A DNA stretch of 64,000 nt from Stenopsyche tienmushanensis (GCA_008973525.1 WACJ01000187.1:620001-684000); one strand, 5' to 3'. Counted from the first letter of the stretch, positions 25,721 through 39,598 are shown. Numbers and translations: made by a program. Notes: generated from the letters alone by a model not told the origin.

Positions 25721-27250
25721 TACACTTTTCGAAACACTGTTGAATTTTTAAAAAATCCCAAAAAATAAATAAATTCCCAGATTAAAAAAAAATACTGAAT
25801 CATGTTTAAAGACCATTTTATCCAGAAATTCTCCGAGTTTTTGCTTATTTGCGATATTGTTTACTACTAATAAACGTGAAATACTATTCAAGTATCCATA
25901 TCAAGTACTTCTTGTATGATTTTCGCTATTGATTTAATTTATACCGGATACAAAATGTTTTATTTGCATTTAATAAGTAATATTTTTCCATAATGCAAAT
26001 ATTGATATCGCCTTGAAAGTTGATGACATTTGAGTGCATATCCTTCCTTAAAAAGATATAGGTATTTGTAAATAAATTTATCTGCCTAATCACATTATTC
26101 CAGACTGTTCTTCAAAATTATTCAGAACAGATTTCAATTCTGAATCAGATGTCATGAGACTAATATTTAAATTTCTATTGGGTTTTCGCTATATTATCTC
26201 ATCTTCTAATTTGACTCCGATGCCCACGCTAAAATTTTTGTAACAGCCTTTACATAAAAATGTCAACTGATGCTATAGTTACCAAGCTTAATACCATAAT
26301 CGAAATCCGTTGATATTATCACCAGCTAATATTAAAAAATACATTTTTTACGAATGGTTCCAACGATGGTACAATGATCTCAACTGCGATCATCGAATTC
26401 AAGAAATGTCAACGTCCTTCTCCAATCATTATACCTAAACGTTTCCTACAAAAATACTGCCACTCCTCAACGTTAGATGAGATTCCGTTTTATCACTTCG
26501 GTAATAAGGCGAAATTATCATAAGTTCAAAAAAATATACATACGTTCATTTTAACAATGTAATATACTGATTTAATAGTAAGCCTTAAATTTGCTTTTAT
26601 CGCCTATTATTCGCGTAATTATACATCTGAACATGAATAAGGCATTCGGATATGGAAGGCGAAGACCACGTTATTAAAAAGAAATTACAATATGAAGGGA
26701 TAAAGACACTGAAACATTTTAAACAGAACGACCTTATTTAATTGAAAGAGCCGTTCGTCATTGATTTGAATCACCGAGTGACTATAAAACAACGAGATAT
26801 TGCTCAGATCATAATATGAATTACATATGAAGGGCGGTATCGATTTATAAACTTGGACATTGTAATAAGATTTTACTAATTTATTTATTTAAGATTATTT
26901 CGTCAGCTCTTCAAATTGGAATATTTAATAGAATGTGTATAATTCAGCAAAAATGTTAAAATTTCGCAAAATTACATAGCTTCAAATAAGCAACACTTGA
27001 CCTGGCGGATGCATTATTTACTTCATTATTCTAATCATATATTGTTTTTTTAAAATATTTATTGCATTTTTATGGCTGCTTTATTATTTATCACTTATCG
27101 ACTCTCATAATAAGATAATATATAAAGTATTTCATGAGCTGTTTTAATTAATGATCGATTACGTTCAAGGGTTCAACATAATTTCCTATTGCTGACCGGT
27201 TTGGTCAGTCTTCTTTGCGCGATATTACATTTCCTTCGTCATTTATGTTG
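25721..27250. other. Non-coding AT-rich DNA
   Basis: No gene or clear repeat recognised. Confidence 0.45.
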
Positions 27251-27258
27251 TTCTAGAT

Positions 27259-28201
27259 CAGAGGTAGTCAATCTTTTCATTCTTACTGCCCACTTTTGTA
27301 TCTTTGTTAGTAGTAAAATTCTCTTGTAGCGTGGGCGATTTACCATCCCCACGTAGTAGCGCTGTTAATGTGAGCAGATTTAATTTGCCAGATTAACAGC
27401 GACATCTTTCGTTTCTCTTCACGTGCAATGTGCTATTTTAACAGCGCCATCTCTTGTGGCCCTACGGAGATAATGCACCTGCATACCGATCGACTTTTTG
27501 GGCGTGCATCATTGCCGGTTGGGTAGTGACGCGCAGGAGGTGGGAGTCGGGAGAGTCATCGGTTAGCCTTGGCTGCGGGAGGTCGTCCCTCCTGCAGCCA
27601 GATCTCTATCTCTTTCGTGTGGAATAAATAGTTATTTAGAGAAGAGAATCTTCCTATTCGACGCCCATTCGTCTGGCAACATCACAGCCCATAAAATTAA
27701 TATCTGTTTGTGGTCCAAGATTTATATGTAAGTTTGCTTGCTGAGTACACATTCCTATACTATTCATCCCTGGGCGTATCACTCCTATTGGATGTGTATT
27801 CAAGAAGGTTTTGAAATTAACACAACTACTGTTTGTGTGTTAAATTTGTTTTGCGAGATATTTAACAGATGCACCATGTTGACGCATATTGGTCTGGTAG
27901 TTGCTAAGGTAAACAAAGCACAACAACCGTCGATGTGTTTTGTATTAGGATTACCAATTCAAATTCATTCAAAATCTACCATAAATATAATTTCAATTCC
28001 TGACGAAAGTATTCAGACGGTTTGTCTATTTGGTCATATTAATAATATGATTAACCGTACTGAAGTCTGATTCTACAAGATATGAGCTAGGAAACGGTAT
28101 CAGTAAATTTTCAAATTTAAAGTTCTCCTTTAAAGTTACATCATGTTTCATATACATGATAAATAGATAGTGGGCGGTAGGGACCAGGTTGACTGCCACT
28201 G
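27259..28201. mobile_element. Non-autonomous hAT element
   Basis: Ends CAGAGGTAGTCAATC (27259) and the complement of CAGTGGCAGTCAACC (ending 28201) form imperfect terminal inverted repeats that continue into TACTGCCCACT. Flanks TTCTAGAT (27251-27258) and TTTTAGAT (28202-28209) match at 7 of 8 positions, as expected for a hAT duplication. No transposase is recognisable. The interior includes a more GC-rich block at about 27320-27690 with an AATAAA that could be a solo LTR nested inside. Confidence 0.75.
27320..27690 (+). other. Possible solo LTR nested in the hAT element
   Basis: A GC-richer stretch of about 370 bp from TGTAGCGTGGG to CTGGCAACA with an internal AATAAA followed by a short U3-R-U5-like 3' part. 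It begins TG and ends CA, but I found no convincing target duplication. Weak call. Confidence 0.3.
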
Positions 28202-28687
28202 TTTTAGATACTAAAATTCAACAATAACTGAAATGTCTTTAAACAACATAGCTCGAATGAGCAAAATTTGATAGTTTTCTGTTATTGAACAAAAAAATGT
28301 AATTTTGAAGTCGATTGTCCAATTTACTCAAATAGCAGGATATGATTTTCATGATGTTATTTGCAAGGCAGTAAAAAATTACCTTTGGCGGGGTAAAAAA
28401 CTCAAACAGTGACTTAGGTCATAAATCGAACTATGAACGTGAAGATTAAAAAATATAAAATTAGAGATGCAAATAAAGCAAACAGTACTGATAAAAGCCG
28501 GATATCATTTTCTTCATACTAGCAACGATGTGACCATAAAGAATGTCGCCACATGAATATTAATGTCGATGATTCATTTCGAATCGGTCTAAAGAGCTAT
28601 CCGTCCATGGATATTATGCATAGTACATAAACTTTCAATGCTATCGTCGAACGTCTCAATAATCTGTGAATACAGACATAGTTTGAT

Positions 28688-28805
28688 ATATAAAAATCAA
28701 TGTTTGTTTGTCCGTATTTAATGCGCTTCCATGCCGTTCATCCGATTGCGATAAAACTTTGTCAACTTACTGTTTACACTTGTGAGAATAACATAGAAAT
28801 AGTAA
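28688..28805 (-). repeat. Dispersed repeat family, inverted copy
   Basis: Reverse complement of 5712-5830 with few differences (GTCCGTATTTAATGCGCTTC, CATGCCGTTCATCCGATTGC). No terminal repeats visible. Confidence 0.7.
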
Positions 28806-28849
28806 ACATATTGTATGGATATTTTTACTTGACTTATTACATTTAAAAC

Positions 28850-29290
28850 ACCTTTCCTGCCCCGTCAGTAGCAATTAAAAATTCTTGCAAAAGTGAAAAC
28901 ATTTTTAAATTCAACTCTCGCCCATGACAATCCCAAAGAACCAGCTTATTTTTAAATGCATCGACCTTATTTCTCAGGTTAAAAATATTTGTACAAAACC
29001 CCTAGAGGGAAAGGTTCAGATTATTAAATAGACTAAATATGACCGCCATATATGCTGGTTTATTCATCCATTCCTCATCCAAAAAATGTTCTAGTAGGGC
29101 CGAGTTTCTCTCTTATAAAATATTTTACTTCTTCCCTTAATTCAAAGAGATACGAAAGAACCTTTTCATCCGATCACTTCTGCATGGAAAAGGAGATGTT
29201 ATGATTCAATATTTTTGCATGGCGGTTTACAGCCTGGTGGAAATCCTCTGCGGCCCGGCACCAGGTTGCAGATCACCGGTTGGGGTACAC
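28850..29290 (-). mobile_element. hAT transposase remnant
   Basis: The minus strand gives broken pieces of a GTF2IRD2/ZBED5-like hAT transposase: LLEHFLDEEWMNKPAYMAVIF, then NIFNLRNKVDAFKNKLVLW, interrupted by stops. The 29230-29290 end (complement GCAACCTGGTGCCGGGCCGC) resembles the end region of such elements. No paired terminus was found. Confidence 0.68.
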
Positions 29291-29583
29291 TGATATAGGA
29301 AATATCGGTTCAATTCATTTTTTCATGTTTCAGAGAAACATTTTAAGTTTTGATTTATTGTGTTTCAGAAACTATATAAATCTAATAATGCAATATAAAT
29401 CCGGTTTTATAAAACTTAATACGCTGCACAGAAATGAAAAAGTTTTTTAATATATGTATTACATTTATTATTTTGACACATTTTCATTAAATCTAAATAC
29501 ATTTCAAGTAAAAATATCAATATCTTAACTAGTAAGGGATAAGCAATTTTTTAATTAGACAAATAACGCCAGGCTTTATGATG

Positions 29584-29767
29584 TTAACACTTTCGTGGCC
29601 GATGATGCATACATTGCATCATTAGCAGCCGCATGATGCCACATATGCATCATGATCGTGCCGACCGTACATATACATCAATAGTCAATGAATGCGGTGA
29701 ATGCTACATCTATTTAAAGTGATGCGTTCAACGGTCTGATCCTTTGATGCGGCCATGATAGTGTTAA
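29584..29767. mobile_element. TTAA MITE, unit 1 copy
   Basis: A 184-bp element beginning TTAACACTTTCGTGGCC and ending GGCCATGATAGTGTTAA, so the ends are imperfect inverted repeats with TTAA at both borders, as for piggyBac-type elements. The interior repeats GATGCAT/ATGCATC motifs that could fold back. It lies in the 3' flank of Nedd4-like copy 1. Confidence 0.8.
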
Positions 29768-30548
29768 AACACTAAAAACACGTTTTAATTCCTCATACAA
29801 ACATTTAATATTAAATGGCGTATTTTATACAAATTATAATCAAAATAATAATACGTTGTTATATTACAATAAAAATAATTTTTGGACAATAGGAATAAAG
29901 TTACGAAAAATATTCTAAGATATCATTTAATAAGTAGTTCTATTTATACTTCATCTAGAAGTCTGAACTTGAATCAAACAATAAAATAATTTAGTGCAAG
30001 TATTAATTGATTCATATAAATTTGATACATAATAAGCAATTACCGTGTTAAACAGTATTTTTAAATAGAATTCATTTGGATACTCATTTCATCCGCTCGT
30101 GTCGCGACACAAAATAACGTATCATTCAGTAAGTGTATAAAATAATTCTGGAAGTCAAATAAAATAAATATAATAAGGCATGCAAGCGTACACCCACAAA
30201 AATGCTTATGAGGTGCAATACGATTAAAAAATGTTAAATATTATTTAAAAGTAAAATGGAATTCCTTCATAGTTTTTCTTCTTTAAATTAAAATATTTAC
30301 GATACGATCCGAGGTTTCTATGAATTTTTACATGTATGTACATTTACATACAGATAAAGATGTACCTTTATAAAATGGCGGACAACGTTAAAATAAATAT
30401 TAAATAATAATGATCTTTTACTCCGGCTTAAAATTTTATACAAACGCAAAAACCCTATAAAAGATCTCTCATTAAAAGAAGTAATATTTGAAAGGATAGC
30501 TAAATTTGACAATACAATATATATATCCTATTTACAGCATTCAGTTCA

Positions 30549-30749
<201 letters not shown>

Positions 30750-32238
30750 TTATCACACGTTCCCCACGTATCTATGGTGAATAATTGTGGTCCATTAGAT
30801 CCGTAAAGCTCTTTGAATCCGTTCATAGGCACCCGCGATGTACCGGTCACAAATTGAAGGAGACGTGACCGCATTTCATTTGAAAATGATAACACAACCT
30901 AAAAATAAATACACAATTATTTGGTAATGCCCTATGGTTTATTTTATTTTAAAATATTATTTACTAATATATATTGACTATCTGATAAGAAGGTTTTTTT
31001 TGAGGATGGGAATTTTTTAAAACAATGATTCCCCATTCACTTCCATATATGGTATAATAACTAGGATAAGATTACTTAGAAATTTAAGATGAAATTCACA
31101 ATCGTTGCATGATGTGCAGAGGTCCGCAGCCTTTAATGTTGCATCCGTGCCACCGGATCGCCGATGACCAACAAGGGTTATGTATTTATTCTTGACTCTT
31201 GAAGATTAAGAACCAGCGACCAAACAAAGGGTATGACAAGTAGCGTGCATTCGACGACAGGTACGATGATAGCGACAGTAAGCAGGGCTGGATTCTGGAT
31301 TTCGCAATCCAGAAATCCAGCGCCACTCCGGGGGGCCTTTCTCGCCCAAAGTCCAAACCAAAAAGAAGAGTCCCTATTAAGGGCGCGAACACTTATATAC
31401 CAGCGTTATCGGAAGCCAGCTGGTGGAATATCACCCAGCTGCCATTACCACTCAAACTACTTGTGCGATGTTTCTACTCACTTCTCTCCGCCAAGTAACA
31501 AAACAATCAATATTTTATGATTATACAGGGTAGCGGGTCTTAGTTTGCTGATCCCTGCTTTACACACTAAACATGTACATATTTATTCAACATACCTTCC
31601 AGAACCATTGAATAACTAAATGATTGGTATGGTATTCTCCTTTGTAAAGTGTATTGGTTTTCCAATCGCACACATCTACATGGTGAATACCGCACATTAA
31701 TAGTTCTAATTCGTGTTCATCGAATATTTTCAACATATGTAATGGTACTAATCCGCTGAGACCTTCTAAAAATGCTGACATCTGATCCTGAATTCGATTG
31801 ACAAACCTCCATTGGATTACTAATCTGCAAGAATATAATAAATGTAAAACATAATTTTTATCTTATTATACACAAGTTTTTTTAAATAGAAAATAGGTAC
31901 CTTATATATTCATCTTTATTTGTATTATCAACTGCTATATTGGCACCATTTGGTTTTAGTTCCCTTTGACTAGTTTTTCCAAACTGATCTTCATTTACAC
32001 AAAATCTAACATCTAATTCGGATGGATCATTTTCCTACAAAGATTAAAAAAACCTATTAAAATTTTAAATTATGGCTGATCTGATCTGCGTTTGTGCGTG
32101 ATAACAGAACTAACATTTGACCGCACATAAGTAGACTTTTATGTCATTCTGTTATCATGTGAAAACTCAAGTACAAATAACCGTTTCTTTTAAATCTTTA
32201 TTATTTAAATGAATCAAGATTCAAAATTTATTCACTTA

Positions 32239-32409
<171 letters not shown>

Positions 32410-32412
32410 TCA

Positions 32413-32700
<288 letters not shown>

Positions 32701-33134
32701 TTATAGACTGTTGAAAGAATATGAACTGATTAATAATGAATATGATATGAACGATAATGATACCTAATCCAACTTCAGATTCAAATTCAACCCATAATTT
32801 GTCTTTTAATAAATCTAAACGTAAACCTACGGCAGTAATAATTTCATACGAATCTTCTAATATAAACTCTCTTCGAACTTTAATTTCAAACTTGTCAAGC
32901 ACTCCACTCTGTAAAGATTAGTTCAATGATTAAGTTTGCATAAAAATACAACCATAAAAAATAAGCTTTAATTATTTAAAATGTACTAACTGGTTTTATA
33001 AGTTGACTCTTCAGATATTCATATTTGCGCTTATAATCACTAGAATAGGGAACTGCAGGACCGGCAATTTGATGATTTGATAGTCTAGGATCTTCCCATT
33101 GAGTTGTTCGAGTATCTATGAACGATAAATAAAT

Positions 33135-34583
33135 TTATAATAAAAGTAAATAAATATATTTATATAAAGTACTGTTGCGTTGACTTCTTCTGTTAGATTT
33201 CTTATTTTTCTTCCTACCGTCATATTGAAGCTGAGCGCCCTGTTGCAGCTGGCCGTCATCCTGTGAGGGCTGGAAGTAGTGTTGTTGTCGCGGCTGCACA
33301 TCGTATTGCTGGGGTTGATCGTCGTATTCCTGAGATTGAGCGTCGTATTCCTGCGGTTGAACGTCGTTTTCCTGCGGTTGATCGTTGTATTCCTGAGGTT
33401 GAACATCGTATTCTGGCGGTTGAACGTCGTATTCCTGAGGTTGAACGTCGTATTCCTGCGGTTGAACGTCGTTTTCCTGCGGTTGATCGTCGTATTCTTG
33501 CGGTTGAACATCGTATTCTGGCGGTTGAACGTCGTATTCCTGAGGTTGAACGTCGTTTTCCTGCGGTTGATCGTCGTATTCCTGAGGTTGAACATCGTAT
33601 TCTTGCGGTTGAACATCGTATTCTGGCGGTTGAACGTCGTATTCTTGAGGTTGAACGTCGTGTTCCTGCAGTTGATCGTAGTGATCCTGAGGTTGAACGT
33701 CGTATTCCTGCGGTTGATTGTCGTATTCCTGAGGTTGAACGTCGTGTTCCTGCAGTTGATCGTCGTATTCTTGAGGTTGAACGTCGTTTTCCAGCGGTTG
33801 AACGTTGTTTTGCTGCGGTTGCTGCATGTTGTATTGCTGCAACATGCTACTGCAATGTGCAGCAATATGGCTACTTTCACCGCACTGGAAACAGCTTGAA
33901 ATATGGCGAATTCCGCTGCTCGTTCCAGCTTGCTCGTATTGCAGCTGATGCTGCTGAGGGGGCGGCGGCGCGACAGCTCGAAGCGCTTGCTCCCCCATCG
34001 CCCATTCATCTTGTTGATTGCGCTCGGCGCGGTCGACGGCTTCTATAAACGAATTCGGAAGATCGTCGACGCTCCCCAACCAGTGGCTGCAGTCCTTCAT
34101 CAGACTCCTCAGCAGGATGATCTTCAAGTCTTCTCGATCGTGGAATTCACGCGGGAACGCGATGTTGAAAGCGACCTCGAATTCGAAGCATTTCCTGCGC
34201 ACGTCGTCCCGCGCCCTGTCGAAAGGCTCATCCATGATCTCGCAGAGCCTTTTTTTCGGGGTCGTCGTTTTTCCGAATCGCGTCCGAAGCCGGGCGATTG
34301 CGGCCTCGAGGTCTTCTCCGAATAACTCTGGCTGAGCTAGCATGAAGGTGAGGGCATCGCCTCTCAGCGACAATTTCAGCTGTCCCATCTTCTGCGTCTC
34401 CCCACTCATTAACAGATAGTCGCGGAAATTTTTGATGAATTTCTCGACATCGCCGGTCCCATCGAAAGTGTCACAGGCCAACGCTGTGGGCGAACTCTGA
34501 TCCATCCCATTTAATATTCTCAACATCCCTACGAGAATATCTTCGGTGGAAATCGCATGCAATGGTTGTGTTAGTGCTGCCAT
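33135..34583 (-). CDS. Gag-like ORF 1 with long heptapeptide repeat (482 aa)
   Basis: Retrotransposon gag-type protein encoded inside the large intron of Nedd4-like copy 1, in the same orientation. The N-terminal half resembles LTR-retroelement gag (FIKNFRDYLL, KLSLRGDALTFM, ARLRTRF, ILLRSLMKDC). A CCHC knuckle follows (CFQCGESSHIAAHC, C-x2-C-x4-H-x4-C). The C-terminal half is about 25 heptapeptides related to YDVQPQE. A short basic tail ends the protein. No protease, reverse transcriptase or integrase follows: the next nucleotides lead directly to the Nedd4 exon at 33115. The start is the ATG at 34583. Sequence homologous to the longer N-terminus of ORF 3 lies upstream but out of frame. It could be a decayed element or a captured gag gene. 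Confidence 0.72.
   Translation of the reverse strand: MAALTQPLHAISTEDILVGMLRILNGMDQSSPTALACDTFDGTGDVEKFIKNFRDYLLMSGETQKMGQLKLSLRGDALTFMLAQPELFGEDLEAAIARLRTRFGKTTTPKKRLCEIMDEPFDRARDDVRRKCFEFEVAFNIAFPREFHDREDLKIILLRSLMKDCSHWLGSVDDLPNSFIEAVDRAERNQQDEWAMGEQALRAVAPPPPQQHQLQYEQAGTSSGIRHISSCFQCGESSHIAAHCSSMLQQYNMQQPQQNNVQPLENDVQPQEYDDQLQEHDVQPQEYDNQPQEYDVQPQDHYDQLQEHDVQPQEYDVQPPEYDVQPQEYDVQPQEYDDQPQENDVQPQEYDVQPPEYDVQPQEYDDQPQENDVQPQEYDVQPQEYDVQPPEYDVQPQEYNDQPQENDVQPQEYDAQSQEYDDQPQQYDVQPRQQHYFQPSQDDGQLQQGAQLQYDGRKKNKKSNRRSQRNSTLYKYIYLLLL
33280..33815. repeat. 21-bp minisatellite in gag ORF 1, about 25 units
   Basis: Tandem 21-bp unit (plus strand roughly cgtcgtattcctgcggttga, with substitutions). 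The period is a multiple of three, so the repeat stays in frame in the gag ORF as YDVQPQE-type heptapeptides and also leaves long opposite-strand frames open. Units vary in blocks: a PPE unit, one or two PQE units, DDQ, then NDV recur in order, which suggests a higher-order period of four to five units made by block duplication. Confidence 0.88.
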
Positions 34584-34836
34584 AACTGGATGCCGTTATG
34601 TTCTCTGTAGGTTTGGCGGCCGAAGCTCCTTCTGCTGCAATGGCCTTCCTCTTCCAATTCTATCCGGTGACGAGGGTGTTAAGGATGAGGTATGACGCGC
34701 GGTGATAACTTGGTCAGTGTTGCTTCCGTTTGTCAGAGTCGAAGATTTCGCAAGTCTACGAGCCAAGAGCACTACTACCGGAGAGATCCTTCTCGTCCGT
34801 AGTCCAAAAACAAACTAGTATGGGAACAGATAGTCT

Positions 34837-35035
34837 CTTCGGCCGTTGGACCTAAGCTTATCAACCCGCCAGAAAGTAGGTACCCCGGTTCCGCGAAATG
34901 ACCACGGCCGCATTTCAATCCCCATTGTATTATTTTGAAAGCGGGGCTGAATACCCGTCACTATCTCTATGTTGCAATTGTCCTTAAATTAATTTAGCAA
35001 TACGCACGCTGAATTTTGAGGGACGTTTTTACCTG
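34837..35035. repeat. GC-rich block upstream of gag ORF 1
   Basis: About 200 bp containing AGAAAGTAGGTACCCCGGTT, GACCACGGCCGCATTTCAAT and GAAAGCGGGGCTGAA. Conserved at 41906-42115 and 53519-53727 and, diverged, at 53890-53990. It could be the leader or LTR remnant of the gag element or an unrelated repeat. No ORF. Confidence 0.5.
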
Positions 35036-35359
35036 GTTATTCGATTTCATAAAATTTTTGTATGCGAAAACTATTAAATATAGAATATTGATCTTTAGTA
35101 TGTTGACTAGGCGATCTTTATAGAACATACCAATATTTTTTAAATTATGACAGTGGGAGTGGAAAGAGCCACATCTGTCGGTGTGCGAATGATAACATTA
35201 TTCACCACGGAAGTCCTCAGTCCTGGATATGTAATTTGCAGCAAAAAAATTAAGCATATTTTTACTTTGTATAATATTGGGTCTTGGAAAATTAAAAAAT
35301 GGCCATGAAAAAAATATTGTTTTAAATTAAGGTAAAAACAAGGTAAAAACGTCCCTTAA
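35016..35359. mobile_element. TTAA element with GGGACGTTT ends, unit 1 (deleted)
   Basis: Homologous position to the unit 3 element. The left end is TTGAGGGACGTTTTTACCT (TTAA mutated) and the right end is AGGTAAAAACGTCCCTTAA. The interior is shorter. In unit 2 only the left end (about 42094) survives, because the right terminus is deleted. Confidence 0.65.
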
Positions 35360-36807
35360 AGAATTATTCGACGCAAAATTAGCTCGAAGATCCGCTAAAC
35401 AAATACAAAAAATCCTCACCACTGTGTTTTCTGCCCATGCAACAGTACAAATTAATTCTTCATGTTTTACAATTCACAAAATTAAATATATAATGAGGCT
35501 TGTATCTTACTGCGATCTATGAAAAATATTCTTCCATCAGAATGCTGACGTTCCTCCCAGTCTTCCGGAAGAGGACCTAATTCGTCTTCTGACGCAGCAC
35601 TGATCACAGAACTTCTTCTTGCTCCAGCGCTTCCGACTAATGTTACTCCTCGAGATCCTGATTCACTGCTGCTGACTCCACCTCCAGATGGCATTGGTGA
35701 AGCGCGCCCTTTTCAAATACATTTATCACCGACTCAAAATATGTCATCTTTAAATAATCTCACGTCATTTTCAATCATTTTACCTGTTCTCGGATCGACC
35801 CACTTTGTAGTTACCTCATTGTGATAAATGAAAAACATTCGTCCGTTAGGCGTTAATTATGCACTCCATCCAGTTGGTAAATCTAAAATTGAAATGAAAA
35901 AATCTATGAACAAAAAGGCAATGTATTCAAAACTAGGGAATAATTAGAAACCTTAATTTAGCTGATTATTGTTAGAAGATCCTCTGTTACTTGGACTTTC
36001 CTGCGGGGTGTCTGATTCACAAGTGGAATGACTAGAATCGACATAGTCATCGTTCTGGAAAAAAAAGGATAATGATGTTTAACCATAGCATTTAGCATGG
36101 TAAATTTGTACTTTAATGTTAGGAATTGATTATTTTTAGGAGTGATTATATCAAAAATATTAAATTCAATAATTCCTTAATGTACAAAAATAATTAAATA
36201 ATTTGATGAACTCTCATGAGCCGACAATTAATATGAAAGATACTTGTATATAAACAAAAATAAATACTATGGCTATTCATTCAAGAAATATACTGGATGT
36301 AGGATAAATGTCCTAAATTGTAACAACTGAATTGTTGAAGAATTTATGAATAATGAAAAGAACGCTGTGAATACTAAGCTCATCAATGATAATACTACAA
36401 AGAGACCACATAACCATCAGCTTAAAGCTAAAACTATTTTTATAGAAAATGCAACTTAGGATTGGAAATATATATATATAAAACTACAACTTGACTCTAA
36501 TAATGGGAATATCGATATGAAATATAATAGATACGAGGTTCAGAATTTCATATGGTGTACCAATTAATTATTTTCTTAAATTGATTGCCTTCCCAATATG
36601 TGGAGAGACAGAAACTATGGGCATATGCGCCCGAAGTTTACCCATAAGTAAAGTGATAAGATTAACAATCATAGAAGATACCTATTATATGTCCGAAGGC
36701 AGTGATGAAGGTAATTTTAATTAATTAGTATTTAACAAGCTAACCTCAGTTTTTAGACAATTGCATTAGTTGAATAATCAGTATGTTTAATTAATGCCGT
36801 TAAACCA

Positions 36808-37304
36808 ATGATATATAAAATTTCACTCATGGGGAAGGACAAAATGACAAAACCATTTAGTTCAGATAGTGAAGAATTAGTAAATAATGATTTCAAAGAA
36901 AACCGAAAAATAATTATAGAGCAATGTTCGTCTTCAGAGGATAAAGATACAAACAATAATGGAGAAAAGATTGATGAAACATTCATCCAAAAAGTGTGAG
37001 AGATTTATCGGAATTCGTGAAAAAGATACTGTACTCAAACTGGAAATATTGTTCCTTCAAAAGTTTTCCAAAACAAAGATTGCCATTGTCGAAAAGCTTG
37101 TGGAAAGTAAGTGAGGGATGCTTAAAACAAGCATTAAACTCTGCAAATTTGGGAAATGATTTACGTGGCCATATGGTTGGATCAAGAATAATTTCTGAAA
37201 AGAGAAAAGGCACGTCCAAAACCGTATTAAAAGTTTTCCTAAATTTAAATACTATTATACCAGATCTCATAATTCTAATAGAAGATATCTACATCCTGAT
37301 CTAA
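36808..37304 (+). other. Unrecognised ORFs in the linker of unit 2
   Basis: Two overlapping plus-strand frames (36808-36999, 63 codons, acidic and Ser-rich; 36996-37304, 102 codons). A good donor-like GTAAGTGAGG occurs at 37088. The end of the second frame (GTSKT, then LNTIIPDLIILIEDIYI) is repeated at 43620-43720, where the middle is deleted. I do not recognise a family. They may be exon remnants of a gene duplicated with the block, or chance frames. Confidence 0.25.
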
Positions 37305-38441
37305 CTCTTAGAAAAACGTTTAATTTATACGAGCTCCATTGCAAGGAAAATAAAATAAAAGCTGATAATGAGTGGACTTTATTTAAAAAATATTTGAAAA
37401 AGATTTTAATTTACATTAAAATATCGCATAAATTATGTTATGTGAAGTGTTGTAAAGATATGTAAAATAAATTGAGTATTGTTTTTTTTTCAATTTGAAA
37501 CATCTTAAATTATGTTGAATGGACTTGGGCTCCTTCAAATTTTATAACAAATCTGGTTGTTAATTTTGAAAAAATGGCCCAACTCCAATCATGAAAAGAA
37601 AACGGATATTATTAATTTAATAATTACCATTATTTTAATTGAAACTATAAATTGAACACCTTTAGATACATTTAAGCAATATGACTCATTAGTATCTTGT
37701 ACGTATATTTTTAATTGCGTTGAAACACAAACCCTTAAATATCTCAATTCAAGTATAAATGGACTTGGGCCATGGATATGATTCATATATTAGATGGCCG
37801 TAAACTTGGGATAAATGGAAGTAATCAATACAGATAACTTCCTTCTTACTCGGCAATTTTATGCAATATAAATCCAGTTTTATAAAATTTAATACGCTAC
37901 ACATAAATAAAAAACATCAATTAAATATAATATATATTAAAAAATTCATACAATTTAAATGAAAGTATACATATAATACATATAATCTCGCATACGCTCG
38001 TGTCGTGACACAAAATAAAGTATCATTCAGTAAGTGAATAAAATAATTCTGGAAGTCAAATATAATAAGGCATGCAAGCGTAAACCCACATAAATGCTCA
38101 CGAGGTGCGATACGATTAAAAAATATTAAATATAATTTAAAAGTAAAATGGAATTCCTTCATAGTTTTTCTTCTTTTAAATTACTATATTTACGATACGA
38201 TCCGAGGTTTCTATGAATTTTTACATGTATGTACATTTACATACAGATAAAGATGTACCTTTATAAAATGGCGGACAACGTTACAATAAATATTTAATAA
38301 TAATGTTCTTTTACTCCGGCTTAAAATTTTATACAAACGCAAAAACCCTATAAAAGATCTCTCATTGAAAGAAGTAATATTTGAAAGGATAGCTAAATTT
38401 GATAATACAATATATATATCCTATTTACAGCATTCAGTTCA

Positions 38442-38642
<201 letters not shown>

Positions 38643-39598
38643 TTATCACGCGTTCCCCACGTTTCTATGGTGAATAATTGTGGTCCATTAGATCCGTAAA
38701 GCTCTTTGAATCCGTTCATAGGCACCCGCGATGTACCGGTCACAAATTGAAGGAGACGTGACCGCATTTCATTTGAAAACGATAACACCACCTAAAAATA
38801 AATACAAAATTACTTGTTAATGCTCTATGGTTTATTTTATTTTAAAATATTATTTATTAATATATATTGACTATGAATCTCTTTTTTTTTTCAATCAAGT
38901 TCCACGCCAAACCAATGCATATTTTTTTATGATTAGTTTGCTGATCCCTGCTTTACACGTTAAACATATGTACATATTTATTCAACATACCTTCCAGAAC
39001 CATTTAATAACTAAATGTTTGGCATGGTATTCTCCTTTGTAAAGCGTATTGGTTTTCCAATCGCGCACATCTATATCCAGAATACCGCATATTAATAGTT
39101 CTAATTCGTGTTCATCGAATATTTTCAACAGATGTAATGGTACTAATTCGCCGAGACCTTCTAAAAATGCTGACATCTGATCCTGAACTCGATTGACAAA
39201 CCTCCATTGGATTACTAATCTGCAAGAATACAATACATGTAAAATTAATAAAAACTTGCTATTATATAAAAGTTTTTTTTAAATAGAAAATAGCTACCTT
39301 ATATATTCATCTTTATTTGTATTATCAACTGCTATATTGGCACCATTTGGTTTTAGTTCCCTTTGATTAGTTTTTCCAAACTGATCTTCGTCTATACAAA
39401 ATGTAACATCTAATTCGGAAGGATCATTTTCCTACAAAGTATAAAAAACCTATTTATATTTTAAATTATGGCTATGGTTCAGATTTTGCGTTTGAGAGTG
39501 ATAACAGAACTAACATGTTACCACGCATAACGTTTTAAGATATTCTGTTATTGTGCGAAAATTCAGGCATGCACCTGTTAAAAGTTAAGATCAAGTTA

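Noticed and set aside
33280..33815. CRISPR-like array
   Set aside because: Units are contiguous 21-bp coding repeats with no spacers, in eukaryotic DNA.
33263..34048. Long plus-strand ORFs (261 and 206 codons) over the gag repeat
   Set aside because: They arise because a 21-bp period keeps every frame open. The gag frame has recognisable motifs and these do not.
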